Of a stretch of DNA of 64,000 bases, positions 36,612 through 45,672 are shown piece by piece. Source of the DNA: Pelotomaculum sp. (GTDB lineage: Bacteria; Bacillota; Desulfotomaculia; Desulfotomaculales; Pelotomaculaceae); contig JAHDOA010000004.1 of the NCBI GenBank assembly GCA_018435055.1, positions 62,001 to 126,000 of the forward strand, written 5' to 3'. The translations under genes were made by a program, and so were the position numbers. The notes beneath the pieces are model-generated. The model did no database searches. It was not told where the DNA came from and worked only from the letters and a program-made list of their open reading frames with translations. Within the stretch, counting starts at the first letter, position 1, and every line of letters starts with the position of its first letter.

Positions 36612-38066
36612 TTAACAGGCCAAGCCGGGTTTTAGCCTGGTTTGATCTGTATTCTGCTGCAAAGTATAGCCTACCCTCAGCAGGATCTCCTCGCCAAAAT
36701 GCCGGGTGATGAACTGCAGCCCCACAGGCAGGCCCTCCACCATGCCAAAAGGCAGGGACAAGGCCGGCACACCGGCCAGGTTAACCGGTACGCTGCAGGT
36801 TTTGGACAAACGCGCCGCCAGCGGATCAGCGGTTTCTTTTCCTTTCCGGTGGGCTATTGCGGGGCTGGCCGGCGTTATAAGACAGTCAAATTTCTCAAAA
36901 GCCCGGTCAAAATCCTGCCGGACCAGCGTGCGGGCCTGCAGGGCCTTAACATAATAATCATTGTAATTAGCGGCGCCCAGTACATAGGTACCCAGCATAA
37001 TCAGTGTTTTTACCTCTTCCCCGAAACCCCGGCTGCGGGTTTTGCTGAACATGCCGAGTACATCACCGGCATCCACCCTTAAGCCATACCTGACGCCGTC
37101 ATAACGGGCCAGGTTGGAACTGGCCTCAGCGGAGGAAATGATGTAATGGGCCGGCAGGGCGTATGCGGTATGGGGCATGGATACCTCTTCACAAACAGCC
37201 CCCAGCTCCTCCAGTTTGCCGGCCGCCTCCCGCACCCTGGCCGCCACCCCGGGCTCCGCGCCGGCCAAATATTCTTTAGGCAGGCCAATTTTCAACCCTT
37301 TGACGTCATTGATCAGGCTCTTATTGAAATCGGGCACAGCAACAGCAGCTGATGTTGAATCTTTGGCGTCGCGGCCGCAGATAATATTTAAAACCAGGGC
37401 CAGGTCCGTCATATCCCGGGTAAAAGGCCCGATTTGATCAAGGGAAGAAGCATAGGATATCAAACCATAGCGGGAAACACGACCGTAAGTGGGCTTAAAT
37501 CCAATGACCCCGCAAAAAGCCGCCGGCCGGCGGAGCGAACCTGCTGTGTCTGAACCCAAAGTAAAAGCAGCTTCCCCCGCGGCAACCGCAGCTGCGCCCC
37601 CGCTGGGACCGCCAGGCGCCGCTTCAGGGGCAAAAGGGTTTCTGGCGCTGAAAAATCCGGATTTCTCTTCAGCGGGGCCGATAGAGAACTCATCCATACT
37701 GCATTTACCCATAAGTACGGCGCCGGCTCTTTTTAACCTTGCCGCCGCGTCCGCGTCATAGGGGGGGACAAAATTGTACAGCATCCGGGAAGCGCAGGTG
37801 GTCTTTACCCCCTCTGTACAAATATTGTCTGTAATCGCCATCGGGATTCCCGCCAGGGGGGAGATTTCCTCCCCCCTCGCCCGTTTCTCATCAACAGCTC
37901 TGGCCTGAGCTAAAGCCGCTTCTTCTGTAACCGTCACCAGGGCTTTGATTTCATCTTCAACCCGGCTGATATGTTCCAGGTAGTTTCTGACTAACTCCTC
38001 ACTGCTGAACTCTTTCCTTTCCATCAGTTCGCCCAGGCGGTGGACTGGTAATGTATGTAACCTCAT
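36612..38066 (-). CDS. gatA: Aspartyl/glutamyl-tRNA amidotransferase subunit A
   Basis: GatA is the amidase that frees ammonia from glutamine for GatB. I start it at the ATG at 38066 (MRLHTLPVHRLGELMERKEF) behind AGGAGG, giving 484 residues. The amidase signature GPSGGAAAVAAGEAAFTLGS, with the Ser-cisSer-Lys triad (Lys in MAITDNIC-type region replaced context; Ser in SDTAGSLRRPAAF), is evident. The VCPL-like C-terminal NLAGVPALSLPFG is conserved. In the usual family the region near residue 75 reads KDN; here it reads ITDN (AIPMAITDNICTEG), so the catalytic Lys is apparently Thr, which deserves a check. Confidence 0.93.
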   Translation of the reverse strand: MRLHTLPVHRLGELMERKEFSSEELVRNYLEHISRVEDEIKALVTVTEEAALAQARAVDEKRARGEEISPLAGIPMAITDNICTEGVKTTCASRMLYNFVPPYDADAAARLKRAGAVLMGKCSMDEFSIGPAEEKSGFFSARNPFAPEAAPGGPSGGAAAVAAGEAAFTLGSDTAGSLRRPAAFCGVIGFKPTYGRVSRYGLISYASSLDQIGPFTRDMTDLALVLNIICGRDAKDSTSAAVAVPDFNKSLINDVKGLKIGLPKEYLAGAEPGVAARVREAAGKLEELGAVCEEVSMPHTAYALPAHYIISSAEASSNLARYDGVRYGLRVDAGDVLGMFSKTRSRGFGEEVKTLIMLGTYVLGAANYNDYYVKALQARTLVRQDFDRAFEKFDCLITPASPAIAHRKGKETADPLAARLSKTCSVPVNLAGVPALSLPFGMVEGLPVGLQFITRHFGEEILLRVGYTLQQNTDQTRLKPGLAC

Positions 38067-38079
38067 ATGGCGCCTCCTG

Positions 38080-38364
38080 TTAAACAATTCGGGGCACAAC
38101 AAAAGCCCCTTCTTCTACTTCCGGCGCGTTAGCCAGAGCCAGTTCCCGTTCCAGACCTTGCCGCAGGCTGTCTTCTCTAAAGACATTCTTTACCGGCAGA
38201 ACATGGGCGGCGGGCTCTACTGCGCCGGTATCCAATTCCTTCAGCATGGCCAGGTAATCCAGTATGGTGTTGAGAGATTTTGTATAAGCTGCTTTATCTT
38301 CCGCAGTCAAATCAAGGCGGCTAAAAAAAGCTAATTGCTCGACGTCTTTCTCGCTTACTGTCAT
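38080..38364 (-). CDS. gatC: Aspartyl/glutamyl-tRNA amidotransferase subunit C
   Basis: GatC (94 residues from the ATG at 38364, MTVSEKDVEQLAFFSRLDLT) stabilises GatA and GatB. It has the family's LNTILDYLAMLKELDTGAVEP and VLPVKNVFREDSL segments. It is the first gene of the operon, with a 13-base gap to gatA. Confidence 0.95.
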   Translation of the reverse strand: MTVSEKDVEQLAFFSRLDLTAEDKAAYTKSLNTILDYLAMLKELDTGAVEPAAHVLPVKNVFREDSLRQGLERELALANAPEVEEGAFVVPRIV

Positions 38365-38500
38365 GGCATACACATCCTTCTTTGTCCAGTTATCTGCGGT
38401 TTTCTACAATTGTACAATCTTCATTATAATAAAAATTATGCAGCTTGACAATTATCACCAAAACCTATCGTTAAACATATGCTGTCAACTCTTTTAATAG

Positions 38501-38529
38501 TTGTTTGGCGTCGATAATTAATGTATAAT
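38501..38529 (+). promoter_or_regulatory. Sigma-A-type promoter upstream of the liv operon
   Basis: TTGTTT (38501-38506) and TATAAT (38524-38529) are spaced by 17 bases. This would start transcription near 38536, about 275 bases before livK, giving a long leader. Confidence 0.6.
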
Positions 38530-38580
38530 ATGACATTATGAAAACATTTTTGCGCTCTACTAGATAACTAACGAATAACC

Positions 38581-38610
38581 AAGCCCTTGTGACACGCAAA
38601 GGCTTATTTT
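38581..38610 (+). terminator. Terminator-like hairpin in the liv leader
   Basis: AAGCCCTTGTG (38581-38591) pairs with CGCAAAGGCTT (38595-38605) with one mismatch and one wobble, around a three-base loop, and is followed by ATTTTC. Lying between the putative promoter and livK, it could act as an attenuator. The rest of the leader (38611-38809) shows no further structure I can support except the AAGGAGG site before livK. Confidence 0.5.
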
Positions 38611-38809
38611 CTTGTAATGGCGCAGGATGTTTCTGCTGAATTTTTTTAAATCTTTTGAATTCCAGGATGTCTAAATGACTGAATAGTAGTACAATATTTA
38701 CAAGTGAAAATTGCTAATCGCGTGTAGAGCCTTCCGGATGAGGACAATTAAATCAGGACTTGTGACCGGCTTACGGTTATTAAGATCACAAAAATAAGGA
38801 GGAAGATGG

Positions 38810-39994
38810 ATGAGGATTGGTAAAAAAATAGCCATGCTGGTTCTTGCGCTGTTTGTGTTCAGCATTGCAGCCGGCTGTGGCGGGGGTGGCGGGGCGACGC
38901 CGACAGGCGACAAGGCCGGAGACGCTATTAATGTAGGTATTAACGTTGAGCTATCCGGCGGTGTAGCCAGCTATGGCACTAATGCCAGAGACGGCGCGAT
39001 ACTGGCAATCGAACAAATTAACAAGGCTGGCGGCGTGCTGGGCAAACAGCTCAAGCCTATTGAAAGGGACTGCAAGTCCATTGCTGACGAAGCTATGAGC
39101 ATCAGCGCCGCACTGGTTGGCGAGAAAATAGTAGCGCAGATTGGACCGCTTACCAGCGGCGATGTGGCCGGCAGCACTCCCGTGATGATGGAGAACAAGG
39201 TTCCCCTGATTGCTCCAGCGGCCACAGCAGCCAATGTAACTGTGGACGACAAAACTGGTAAAACCAGAGATTATATTTTCCGGGTTTGCTTTATTGACCC
39301 GTTCCAGGGAACCCTGATGGCCCAATTTGCCTCAAATGATCTTAACGCGAAAAAAGCTGTTATTTATTGTGACAACTCCAGTGACTATGGTAAAGGACTG
39401 GCGCAATACTTTGAAAAAACCTTTACGGCAAATGGTGGAACCATCCTGGCCCAGGAAGGTTTTGTAAAAGATGACCGTGACTTTAGAGCCGCATTGACCA
39501 AAATTAAGGGGTTAAACCCGGACTTTATTTATGTGCCCGGCTATTACCAGGAAGTGGCCCCTTTGATTAAACAGGCCAGGGAACTGGGAATTACTGCCCC
39601 TATAGGTGGCTGCGATGGTTGGGACTCTCCTGACATGGTCAGCGTGGCCGGCAACGACGCCTTGAACAACACATTTTTTACCAACCACTATTCTTCACAG
39701 GACAAGGATCCCCAGGTTGTGGAGTTTGTAGGAGCGTTCAAAGCCAAGTATAATAAAGAACCGGATGCATTTGCCGCATTGGGTTATGACTCGGTGCAAA
39801 TTATGGTACAGGGCCTGAAAGACGCCGGCGAGGCTAATCCAGTCAAATTGACGGAAGCACTGGCGAAGATTAAGGACTTTAACGGTATCACCGGTAAAAT
39901 GAGCATTGACGATCAACATAACCCGGTTAAAGCCGGTGTCATACTTGAATTCAAAGATGGTCAGCAGGTAATGAAAACCCGGATTCAACCATAG
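38810..39994 (+). CDS. livK: Branched-chain amino acid ABC transporter, substrate-binding lipoprotein
   Basis: The 394-residue protein has a lipoprotein signal peptide with lipobox IAAGC (Cys at residue 23), a Gly-rich linker and a periplasmic-binding-protein type 1 domain starting INVGINVELSGGVASYG. Further motifs are AAGGVLGKQLKPIERD-like and FVKDDRDFRAALTKIKGLNP. It would capture leucine, isoleucine, valine or related ligands at the membrane. It is the first of five liv genes and is separated from livH by a perfect 12-bp stem-loop. Confidence 0.92.
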   Translation: MRIGKKIAMLVLALFVFSIAAGCGGGGGATPTGDKAGDAINVGINVELSGGVASYGTNARDGAILAIEQINKAGGVLGKQLKPIERDCKSIADEAMSISAALVGEKIVAQIGPLTSGDVAGSTPVMMENKVPLIAPAATAANVTVDDKTGKTRDYIFRVCFIDPFQGTLMAQFASNDLNAKKAVIYCDNSSDYGKGLAQYFEKTFTANGGTILAQEGFVKDDRDFRAALTKIKGLNPDFIYVPGYYQEVAPLIKQARELGITAPIGGCDGWDSPDMVSVAGNDALNNTFFTNHYSSQDKDPQVVEFVGAFKAKYNKEPDAFAALGYDSVQIMVQGLKDAGEANPVKLTEALAKIKDFNGITGKMSIDDQHNPVKAGVILEFKDGQQVMKTRIQP

Positions 39995-40014
39995 GATACT
40001 GCACAGATATTTCA

Positions 40015-40042
40015 GGGAAGAGAGGATAACTCCTCTCTTCCC
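40015..40042 (+). terminator. Perfect 12-bp stem-loop between livK and livH
   Basis: GGGAAGAGAGGA (40015-40026) pairs perfectly with TCCTCTCTTCCC (40031-40042) around TAAC. No T-run follows, so it is probably a partial terminator or a 3' mRNA stabiliser that makes livK expression higher than that of the membrane genes. Confidence 0.7.
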
Positions 40043-40069
40043 GCTCTTCCCGTTTAAACATGGAGGGAT

Positions 40070-40960
40070 GTGGCAGGTTTGCTGGAATTTGCACAACAAA
40101 TAGTCAACGGATTATCCCTTGGCGCCATATATGCGTTAATTGCCCTGGGCTACACCATGGTCTACGGCATTATCAAATTAATCAACTTTGCCCACGGGGA
40201 TATCATGATGGTCGGCGCCCTGGTGGGTTATTTCTCACTGACACTTTTGGGGACCAACATTTTTGTGGCTATGCTGGCGGCTATGATCGCCTGTGCTGTA
40301 TTTGGGGTTTTAATTGAAAAAATTGCCTACCGCCCCCTGCGCAACTCAACCCGCATCGCGGCGCTGATTACAGCCATAGGCGTATCGCTGTTCTTAGAGT
40401 ATTTTACTATCTTCTTGTTTGGTCCGGCCCAGAAAGTTTTTCCCGAGACGGCTTTCCCCATCAAAGCATATGCCGTGGGTGGATTATCTATTTTAAACAA
40501 GGACGTCTTCGTATTTGTTTCCGCAGTAGTCCTGATGCTCATCCTGCAATATATAATTAAATGGACGAAAACCGGCAAAGCCATGCGGGCCGTATCCCTG
40601 GATCGGGAGGCGGCGGTCCTGATGGGTATTAGCGTTGACAAAACAATCTCCATTACCTTTGCCATCTGCTCGGCCCTGGCTGCGGCGGCAGGTGTAATGT
40701 TAGGTGTTTATTATAATACAGTTAACCCGTTGATGGGCATTATCCCGGGACTTAAAGCCTTCGTGGCGGCTGTACTGGGCGGCATCGGCATTATCCCCGG
40801 CGCAATGGTCGGCGGTTTTGTAATGGGTCTTCTGGAAACTATGGTCAGTGGTTATGGCAATAGCCTTTACCGGGACGCGGTTGCGTTCGGCGTATTAATA
40901 TTTATTCTGTTAATCAAGCCCAGCGGTATTTTTGGTGAAGACACCGGCGAAAAAGTGTAG
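40070..40960 (+). CDS. livH: Branched-chain amino acid ABC transporter permease LivH
   Basis: The 296-residue membrane protein has the LivH features: NGLSLGAIYALIALGYTMVY at the start, INFAHGDIMMVGALVGYF, and the conserved GLKAFVAAVLGGIGIIPGAM loop. The listed start is GTG at 40070, only two bases after GGAGGG; a TTG three codons on may be used instead. It forms the channel with LivM and lies ten bases before livM. Confidence 0.92.
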   Translation: MAGLLEFAQQIVNGLSLGAIYALIALGYTMVYGIIKLINFAHGDIMMVGALVGYFSLTLLGTNIFVAMLAAMIACAVFGVLIEKIAYRPLRNSTRIAALITAIGVSLFLEYFTIFLFGPAQKVFPETAFPIKAYAVGGLSILNKDVFVFVSAVVLMLILQYIIKWTKTGKAMRAVSLDREAAVLMGISVDKTISITFAICSALAAAAGVMLGVYYNTVNPLMGIIPGLKAFVAAVLGGIGIIPGAMVGGFVMGLLETMVSGYGNSLYRDAVAFGVLIFILLIKPSGIFGEDTGEKV

Positions 40961-40969
40961 GTGAGTTAA

Positions 40970-41920
40970 ATGCAGAAGGTAAATAACAAATGGATAAAAC
41001 TTGGCGTCGAGGTACTGATCCTGGCAGCGTTATTTACACTGGTACAATATTTGATCACGGCCGGCCTGCTTAAACAGTATTATCAGATTAGTTTGGCTTC
41101 CATGTGTATTAACGTTATTCTGGCAGTCAGCCTGAGCTTAATCAACGGTTTTACCGGGCAACTGTCCCTGGGCCATGCCGGGTTTATGGCAGTGGGCGCC
41201 TATATTGCAGCAATAATGACCAACATGCTGGACCTGCCTTTTATTACCGGGATAGTGGCCGCCTGCCTGGGCGCCGGGCTCGCCGGATTTATCATCGGCG
41301 TGCCGACATTGAGACTGAAAGGGGATTATCTGGCCATTGCCACCCTGGCTTTTGGTGAGATTATCCGGGTAACCCTGCAGAATATAGATTATGTAAATGG
41401 TCCGGCCGGGATCATGGGGATCTCCAAACTGTCTACCTGGTCGTGGCTGTTTGGCGGGGCTATAATAACCATTGTAGTGATAGTCAACCTGGTAAATTCC
41501 AGTTATGGACGGGCTATAATATCAATTCGCGAGGACGAAATAGCGTCGGAACTGATGGGGATTAATACTACTAAATATAAGGTCCTGGCTTTTGTTGTCG
41601 GGGCCGGGTTTGCCGGCCTGGCCGGGGCTCTATACGCACACTACTTTTATATTATCAAACCCGAGACGTTCAACTTCCTGAAATCATTCGACATACTGGT
41701 CATGGTAGTGCTGGGCGGGCTGGGCAGCACAACCGGGGCGATCATAGCCGCGCTGTTTATCACCGCCTTGACCGCGGCCCTGCAGTCCTTCCCGGCCATC
41801 AGGATGGTTTTATACGCCTTAATCCTGATTATCGTGATGATCTATCGTCCACAGGGATTGATGGGAAACAAGGAACTGAGTATGAAGATATTTGGCAGGA
41901 TTTGGGGTGGACGAAATTAA
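40970..41920 (+). CDS. livM: Branched-chain amino acid ABC transporter permease LivM
   Basis: The 316-residue membrane protein has LivM motifs: NGFTGQLSLGHAGFMAVGAY, TLRLKGDYLAIATLAFGEII and RAIISIREDEIASELMGINT, which contacts the ATPase. VVLGGLGSTTGAIIAALFIT follows near the C-terminus. It pairs with LivH in the membrane. Its end is close to the livG start (four bases between). Confidence 0.93.
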   Translation: MQKVNNKWIKLGVEVLILAALFTLVQYLITAGLLKQYYQISLASMCINVILAVSLSLINGFTGQLSLGHAGFMAVGAYIAAIMTNMLDLPFITGIVAACLGAGLAGFIIGVPTLRLKGDYLAIATLAFGEIIRVTLQNIDYVNGPAGIMGISKLSTWSWLFGGAIITIVVIVNLVNSSYGRAIISIREDEIASELMGINTTKYKVLAFVVGAGFAGLAGALYAHYFYIIKPETFNFLKSFDILVMVVLGGLGSTTGAIIAALFITALTAALQSFPAIRMVLYALILIIVMIYRPQGLMGNKELSMKIFGRIWGGRN

Positions 41921-41924
41921 CCTG

Positions 41925-42683
41925 ATGGAAATTAGCAAATTGGATAAATCATTTGGCGGCCTGAGCGCTGTTCAGGACTTCAATTTCCAGATAGACGAAA
42001 ATGAGCTGGTGGGATTGATCGGCCCCAACGGCGCAGGTAAAACCACAGTTTTTAATTTAATTACCGGCGTGTACAAACCGGATAATGGCTGTATTATGTT
42101 TAAAGGGGAGAACCTGGTGGGAATGGCGCCCTATACCATCTGCGCCAAAGGTGTGGCCAGGACCTTTCAGAATATACGTCTATTCAATGATCTTAGTGTC
42201 CTGGACAATGTAAAAATAGCAACCCATAAAAATGTGCCCTACGGATTAATGAGCGCCATTTTACGAACCCCCGGCTTTTACCGGGGGGAAGAAGAAATAG
42301 AGACAGAAGCTCTGAAATACCTGGAGATATTTAATCTGAAAAATAAAAAGGACGAGCTGGCTAAAAACCTGCCTTATGGGGAGCAGCGGCGTATCGAAAT
42401 TGTTCGCGCCCTGGCTACCAGGCCGCTGCTGTTAATTCTGGACGAACCGGCGGCGGGCATGAACCCGCAGGAAACCCAGGAACTGATGGAGTTAATTCGC
42501 TATATCCGGCATGAATTCAATTTGACCATTCTGCTAATCGAACATGACATGTCGCTGGTAATGGGCGTATGTGAGCGTCTGTATGTGCTGGATTATGGTC
42601 AAATAATCGCTGAAGGGACCCCGTCAGAGATTCGCAGCAACAAAAGAGTAATTGAAGCATATCTGGGAGAGGATGTTGGATAA
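41925..42683 (+). CDS. livG: Branched-chain amino acid ABC transporter ATP-binding protein LivG
   Basis: This 252-residue ATPase (ATG at 41925, MEISKLDKSFGGLSAVQDF) has Walker A GPNGAGKTTVFN, a signature region LPYGEQRRIEIVRALA and Walker B LLILDEPAAGMNP. The long insert with FQNIRLFNDLSVLDNVKIA is typical of LivG. A GTG upstream (giving VDEINLMEIS) within the livM coding end is an alternative start because GGGGTGG lies farther from the ATG. It powers import with LivF. Confidence 0.93.
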   Translation: MEISKLDKSFGGLSAVQDFNFQIDENELVGLIGPNGAGKTTVFNLITGVYKPDNGCIMFKGENLVGMAPYTICAKGVARTFQNIRLFNDLSVLDNVKIATHKNVPYGLMSAILRTPGFYRGEEEIETEALKYLEIFNLKNKKDELAKNLPYGEQRRIEIVRALATRPLLLILDEPAAGMNPQETQELMELIRYIRHEFNLTILLIEHDMSLVMGVCERLYVLDYGQIIAEGTPSEIRSNKRVIEAYLGEDVG

Positions 42684-42686
42684 ACC

Positions 42687-43391
42687 ATGCTCGCTGTGAA
42701 AGATATAGATGTGTATTACGGGGCGATCCATGCCTTAAAAAAGTTATCTATAAACGTCGAACAGGGCTCTATAGTTACCCTAATCGGCGCCAATGGCGCA
42801 GGCAAGTCGACCACACTAAAAACTGTTTCGGGGATCACCAGGCCCAAATCAGGCAGTATTATTTTTAAAGACGAGGATATCACCAGGGTCCTGCCCGAAA
42901 AAATTGTCGGTCGCGGCATTTCACAGGTGCCGGAGGGCAGGCGGATATTTGCCGCTATGTCCGTAATAGAAAACCTGGAAATGGGCGCTTTCCTGCGCAA
43001 AAAAAAGTCTGAGATTGACGAAGATATTGAAATGGTCTTTACCCGTTTTCCCCGTCTGAAGGAAAGGCGCAAGCAAACGGCGGGTACCTTGAGCGGCGGA
43101 GAGCAGCAGATGCTGGCTATCGGCAGGGCCCTGATGGCCAAGCCGGAGCTGATGCTTATGGATGAACCCTCGATGGGCCTGGCCCCTCTGCTGGTTAAGG
43201 AAATCTTTGATATCATTAAAGACATAAACAGCCAGGGAACTACTATTTTACTGGTAGAACAAAATGCCAACATGGCCTTATCAATTGCCGACTATGCATA
43301 CGTCATAGAGACGGGTGAGATTGTCCTGCAGGGTAACGCCAAAGAATTGATGCACAGTGAAGAAGTGAAAAAAGCCTACCTCGGCGGATAA
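42687..43391 (+). CDS. livF: Branched-chain amino acid ABC transporter ATP-binding protein LivF
   Basis: The 234-residue ATPase has Walker A GANGAGKSTTLKTVSG, the signature TLSGGEQQMLAIGRALM and Walker B LMLMDEPSMGLAP. The GISQVPEGRRIFAAMSVIEN stretch is characteristic of LivF. It is the last gene of the liv operon. No clear terminator was found in the next 100 bases. Confidence 0.94.
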   Translation: MLAVKDIDVYYGAIHALKKLSINVEQGSIVTLIGANGAGKSTTLKTVSGITRPKSGSIIFKDEDITRVLPEKIVGRGISQVPEGRRIFAAMSVIENLEMGAFLRKKKSEIDEDIEMVFTRFPRLKERRKQTAGTLSGGEQQMLAIGRALMAKPELMLMDEPSMGLAPLLVKEIFDIIKDINSQGTTILLVEQNANMALSIADYAYVIETGEIVLQGNAKELMHSEEVKKAYLGG

Positions 43392-43439
43392 AAAAGGCCG
43401 TGTCAACGCAGCCTCTTTCCTCTTCCTCTCGCCCGCCGG

Positions 43440-43472
43440 GGTCAGGCTTGAATTATTGAATTAATCTTCACC
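43440..43472 (+). repeat. Direct repeat, copy 1
   Basis: The first 17 bases, GGTCAGGCTTGAATTAT, are identical to 48287-48303, and the next 16 show 12 matches. At 48287 this segment is the end of an EamA gene and its trailer; here it is non-coding. It may be the remnant of a duplication spanning 43.4-48.3 kb. Confidence 0.5.
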
Positions 43473-43495
43473 AAATCAAATAATGAGTAAACATT

Positions 43496-44392
43496 TCAAT
43501 CCCGCCCCCCGGCACTCTCGCGGCGGGGGTATACGGCCAGCAGCATACTGGTGAATACCAGAACGGAACCGGTTAATTCTGGCGGAGTTAAGCTTTCTCT
43601 CAAAATAATAAAAGCTAACAGCAGGCAAAAAACCGGCTCAGCTGTACTGATTAAGGAAGCGCGTGAAGCGCCGATTTTTTGCACACCTTTCAGGAAAAAC
43701 AGAACTGCCAGGAGTGTATTAAAAACTGCCATAGCTAAAGTTACCAGGATTTGCTGCCCTGTCAAATGCTGAATAAAGCCTAATTCACTATGATAAACCG
43801 GAATTAATAATATCACCGCCATCAAGGATAGAGTAGCCGTAATTGACAGAGGTTCATGGTCTGCAAGAGTCTTCTGGCCGATCAGGCTGTAGAAAGTATA
43901 ACAGAGACAAGCCAGCAGGACCCAAACAATCCCGCGTCCGGACAAAGCCTGCTCCCCGCCCGGCAGGCCAGATATCAGCGATATCCCCCCCAGGGCCAGA
44001 GCCAGCCCCACAAACAACCGGGGAGCAAACTTCTCCTTAAAAACAAATAAAGATAATATTGCCACTATAACTGGATGGGTAAAGAAAATTACCGTAGCCA
44101 GGCCGGCGGGTAAGGTTTCCAGGGCAAAAAAATAAAAAAGGCCGGAGCCAACCAGGCATATTCCCTGGGCAATCACCAGAGGCGATAAGGATAATAACCT
44201 GCCATGCCTGAACAACTTGATAAATCCACCTAATAGGATAAAAGAAAAAAGATAGCGCAGAAGCAGTGTATTGCCGGGTCCTAAACCGGCGGAGTAGGCA
44301 ATCTTTACCAGGATGGGGAGAGTAGCGTACATGAGCGCCGAGAATAAAATATAAGCAGATCCCTGTAAGTTATCGGAACCATTTCTAAACAT
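43496..44392 (-). CDS. EamA/DMT family transporter
   Basis: The 298-residue protein has ten hydrophobic segments forming two EamA repeats (ALMYATLPILVKIAYSAG and GIVWVLLACLCYTFYSLIGQ). The second repeat ends GASRASLISTAEPVFCLLLA, the usual signature. Family members export amino acids or metabolites; the substrate is unknown. It follows the 172-residue unknown protein by five bases. Confidence 0.85.
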   Translation of the reverse strand: MFRNGSDNLQGSAYILFSALMYATLPILVKIAYSAGLGPGNTLLLRYLFSFILLGGFIKLFRHGRLLSLSPLVIAQGICLVGSGLFYFFALETLPAGLATVIFFTHPVIVAILSLFVFKEKFAPRLFVGLALALGGISLISGLPGGEQALSGRGIVWVLLACLCYTFYSLIGQKTLADHEPLSITATLSLMAVILLIPVYHSELGFIQHLTGQQILVTLAMAVFNTLLAVLFFLKGVQKIGASRASLISTAEPVFCLLLAFIILRESLTPPELTGSVLVFTSMLLAVYPRRESAGGRD

Positions 44393-44397
44393 ATAAA

Positions 44398-44916
44398 TCA
44401 GAGTGTATCTGCCTGTATTCTTATTGCTTCATCAAGCAGGTATTTCAGCATTTTCAAAAATTCCCCTTCGTTTTCCAGTATCTCCCGTTTAATGGTGATG
44501 GTTGCCATTCCATCTTCAAAGTTCAAAACCTCATAGCCCCGGGCAGCTAATATCTGCCGGGTGCGCTCCTCAATAGCCTTGACGTCCGCCGGCGCCTTCT
44601 TCTCATGGTAATAAATAGAGTGGACAACAAAATCACAATAGATATATTCATCCGAAAGCGGCAGTTGGTCACCGAAATATTCGTATAGTCCTAAAAGCTC
44701 CTTTTCGCGGCAGCGGATCGGTATGTTTATAAAAGGGAAAACCTGGCCCCGCACGTAGGAGTTTTTCAGTGAGGTTGCGCAAAGCGAACTGCAGGTTTTA
44801 ATATCCACATTGTCATAGCTGCGAATAAATCCTTTTACCTGGTTAAAAATACCCGTTACCCACGCCTCCCGCTGGCTTATGCTGCGCCCGCAGCAGTCCG
44901 GCCCGTTTACATTCAT
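44398..44916 (-). CDS. Hypothetical protein of unknown family
   Basis: The 172-residue soluble protein starts MNVNGPDCCGRSISQREAWV behind AGGAGGGG. It has six cysteines, including CC at residues 8-9, TCSSLCATS, and IPIRCREKE. The C-terminal half (AIEERTRQILAARGYEVLNF) looks helix-strand. I do not recognise it. It is co-oriented with the EamA transporter that follows, five bases away, and 33 bases after the glnQ-like stop (in the other order on the map). Confidence 0.6.
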   Translation of the reverse strand: MNVNGPDCCGRSISQREAWVTGIFNQVKGFIRSYDNVDIKTCSSLCATSLKNSYVRGQVFPFINIPIRCREKELLGLYEYFGDQLPLSDEYIYCDFVVHSIYYHEKKAPADVKAIEERTRQILAARGYEVLNFEDGMATITIKREILENEGEFLKMLKYLLDEAIRIQADTL

Positions 44917-44949
44917 TGGTTCCCCTCCTAACTGATTTATTGTATTTAA

Positions 44950-45672
44950 CTAAATCACCTTGCTCAAAAAAGATTGTGTCCTGGCATTATGCGGATTGTC
45001 AAATATCTGCGCCGGTGTTCCCTCTTCCATTATGATACCTTCATCCATGAAGAGGACCCGGTGTCCTACTTCACGGGCAAAACCCATTTCATGCGTGACC
45101 ACCATCATGGTCATGCCTTCGTGGGCCAGATCTTTCATTACCTCAAGCACTTCACCCACCATTTCGGGGTCCAAAGCCGAGGTTGGTTCATCGAAAAGCA
45201 TCACCTTGGGCCGCATGGCCAGGGCGCGGGCGATGGCCACCCGCTGTTTCTGGCCGCCGGATAATTGGCTGGGATAAACATTGGACTTATCCGTTAAACC
45301 TACCTTGCGCAGCAGTTCGTTGGCCACCTGGTCAGCTTCTTCCCTGGAAAGCCCCTTGATCTTAACCGGAGCCAGGGTAATGTTTTCCAGGGTGGTTTTA
45401 TGAGGGAAAAGATTGAACAGTTGGAACACCATGCCCACCTGCTGTCTAATCTTATTGATATCCGTTTTGGGTGAGGTAATTTCCTCCCCGTCTATAAATA
45501 TCTGCCCCTTATTGGCTTGTTCCAGTTGATTGACACAGCGCAGCAGGGTACTTTTGCCCGATCCGCTGGGACCGATGACGCATACCACTTCCCGGGGGGC
45601 GATGCGACAGTTTACGCCTTTTAAAACCTCCAGTTTGCCGAAGCTTTTATGCAGATCAATGACCTGGATCAT
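44950..45672 (-). CDS. Polar amino acid ABC transporter ATP-binding protein
   Basis: I start this 240-residue GlnQ-type ATPase at the ATG at 45672 ([20 protein letters not shown]), overlapping the permease stop by four bases. Walker A is [19 protein letters not shown], the signature [17 protein letters not shown] and Walker [16 protein letters not shown]. It energises uptake of a polar amino acid such as glutamine, histidine or arginine; the ligand cannot be told. Confidence 0.92.
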   Translation of the reverse strand: MIQVIDLHKSFGKLEVLKGVNCRIAPREVVCVIGPSGSGKSTLLRCVNQLEQANKGQIFIDGEEITSPKTDINKIRQQVGMVFQLFNLFPHKTTLENITLAPVKIKGLSREEADQVANELLRKVGLTDKSNVYPSQLSGGQKQRVAIARALAMRPKVMLFDEPTSALDPEMVGEVLEVMKDLAHEGMTMMVVTHEMGFAREVGHRVLFMDEGIIMEEGTPAQIFDNPHNARTQSFLSKVI

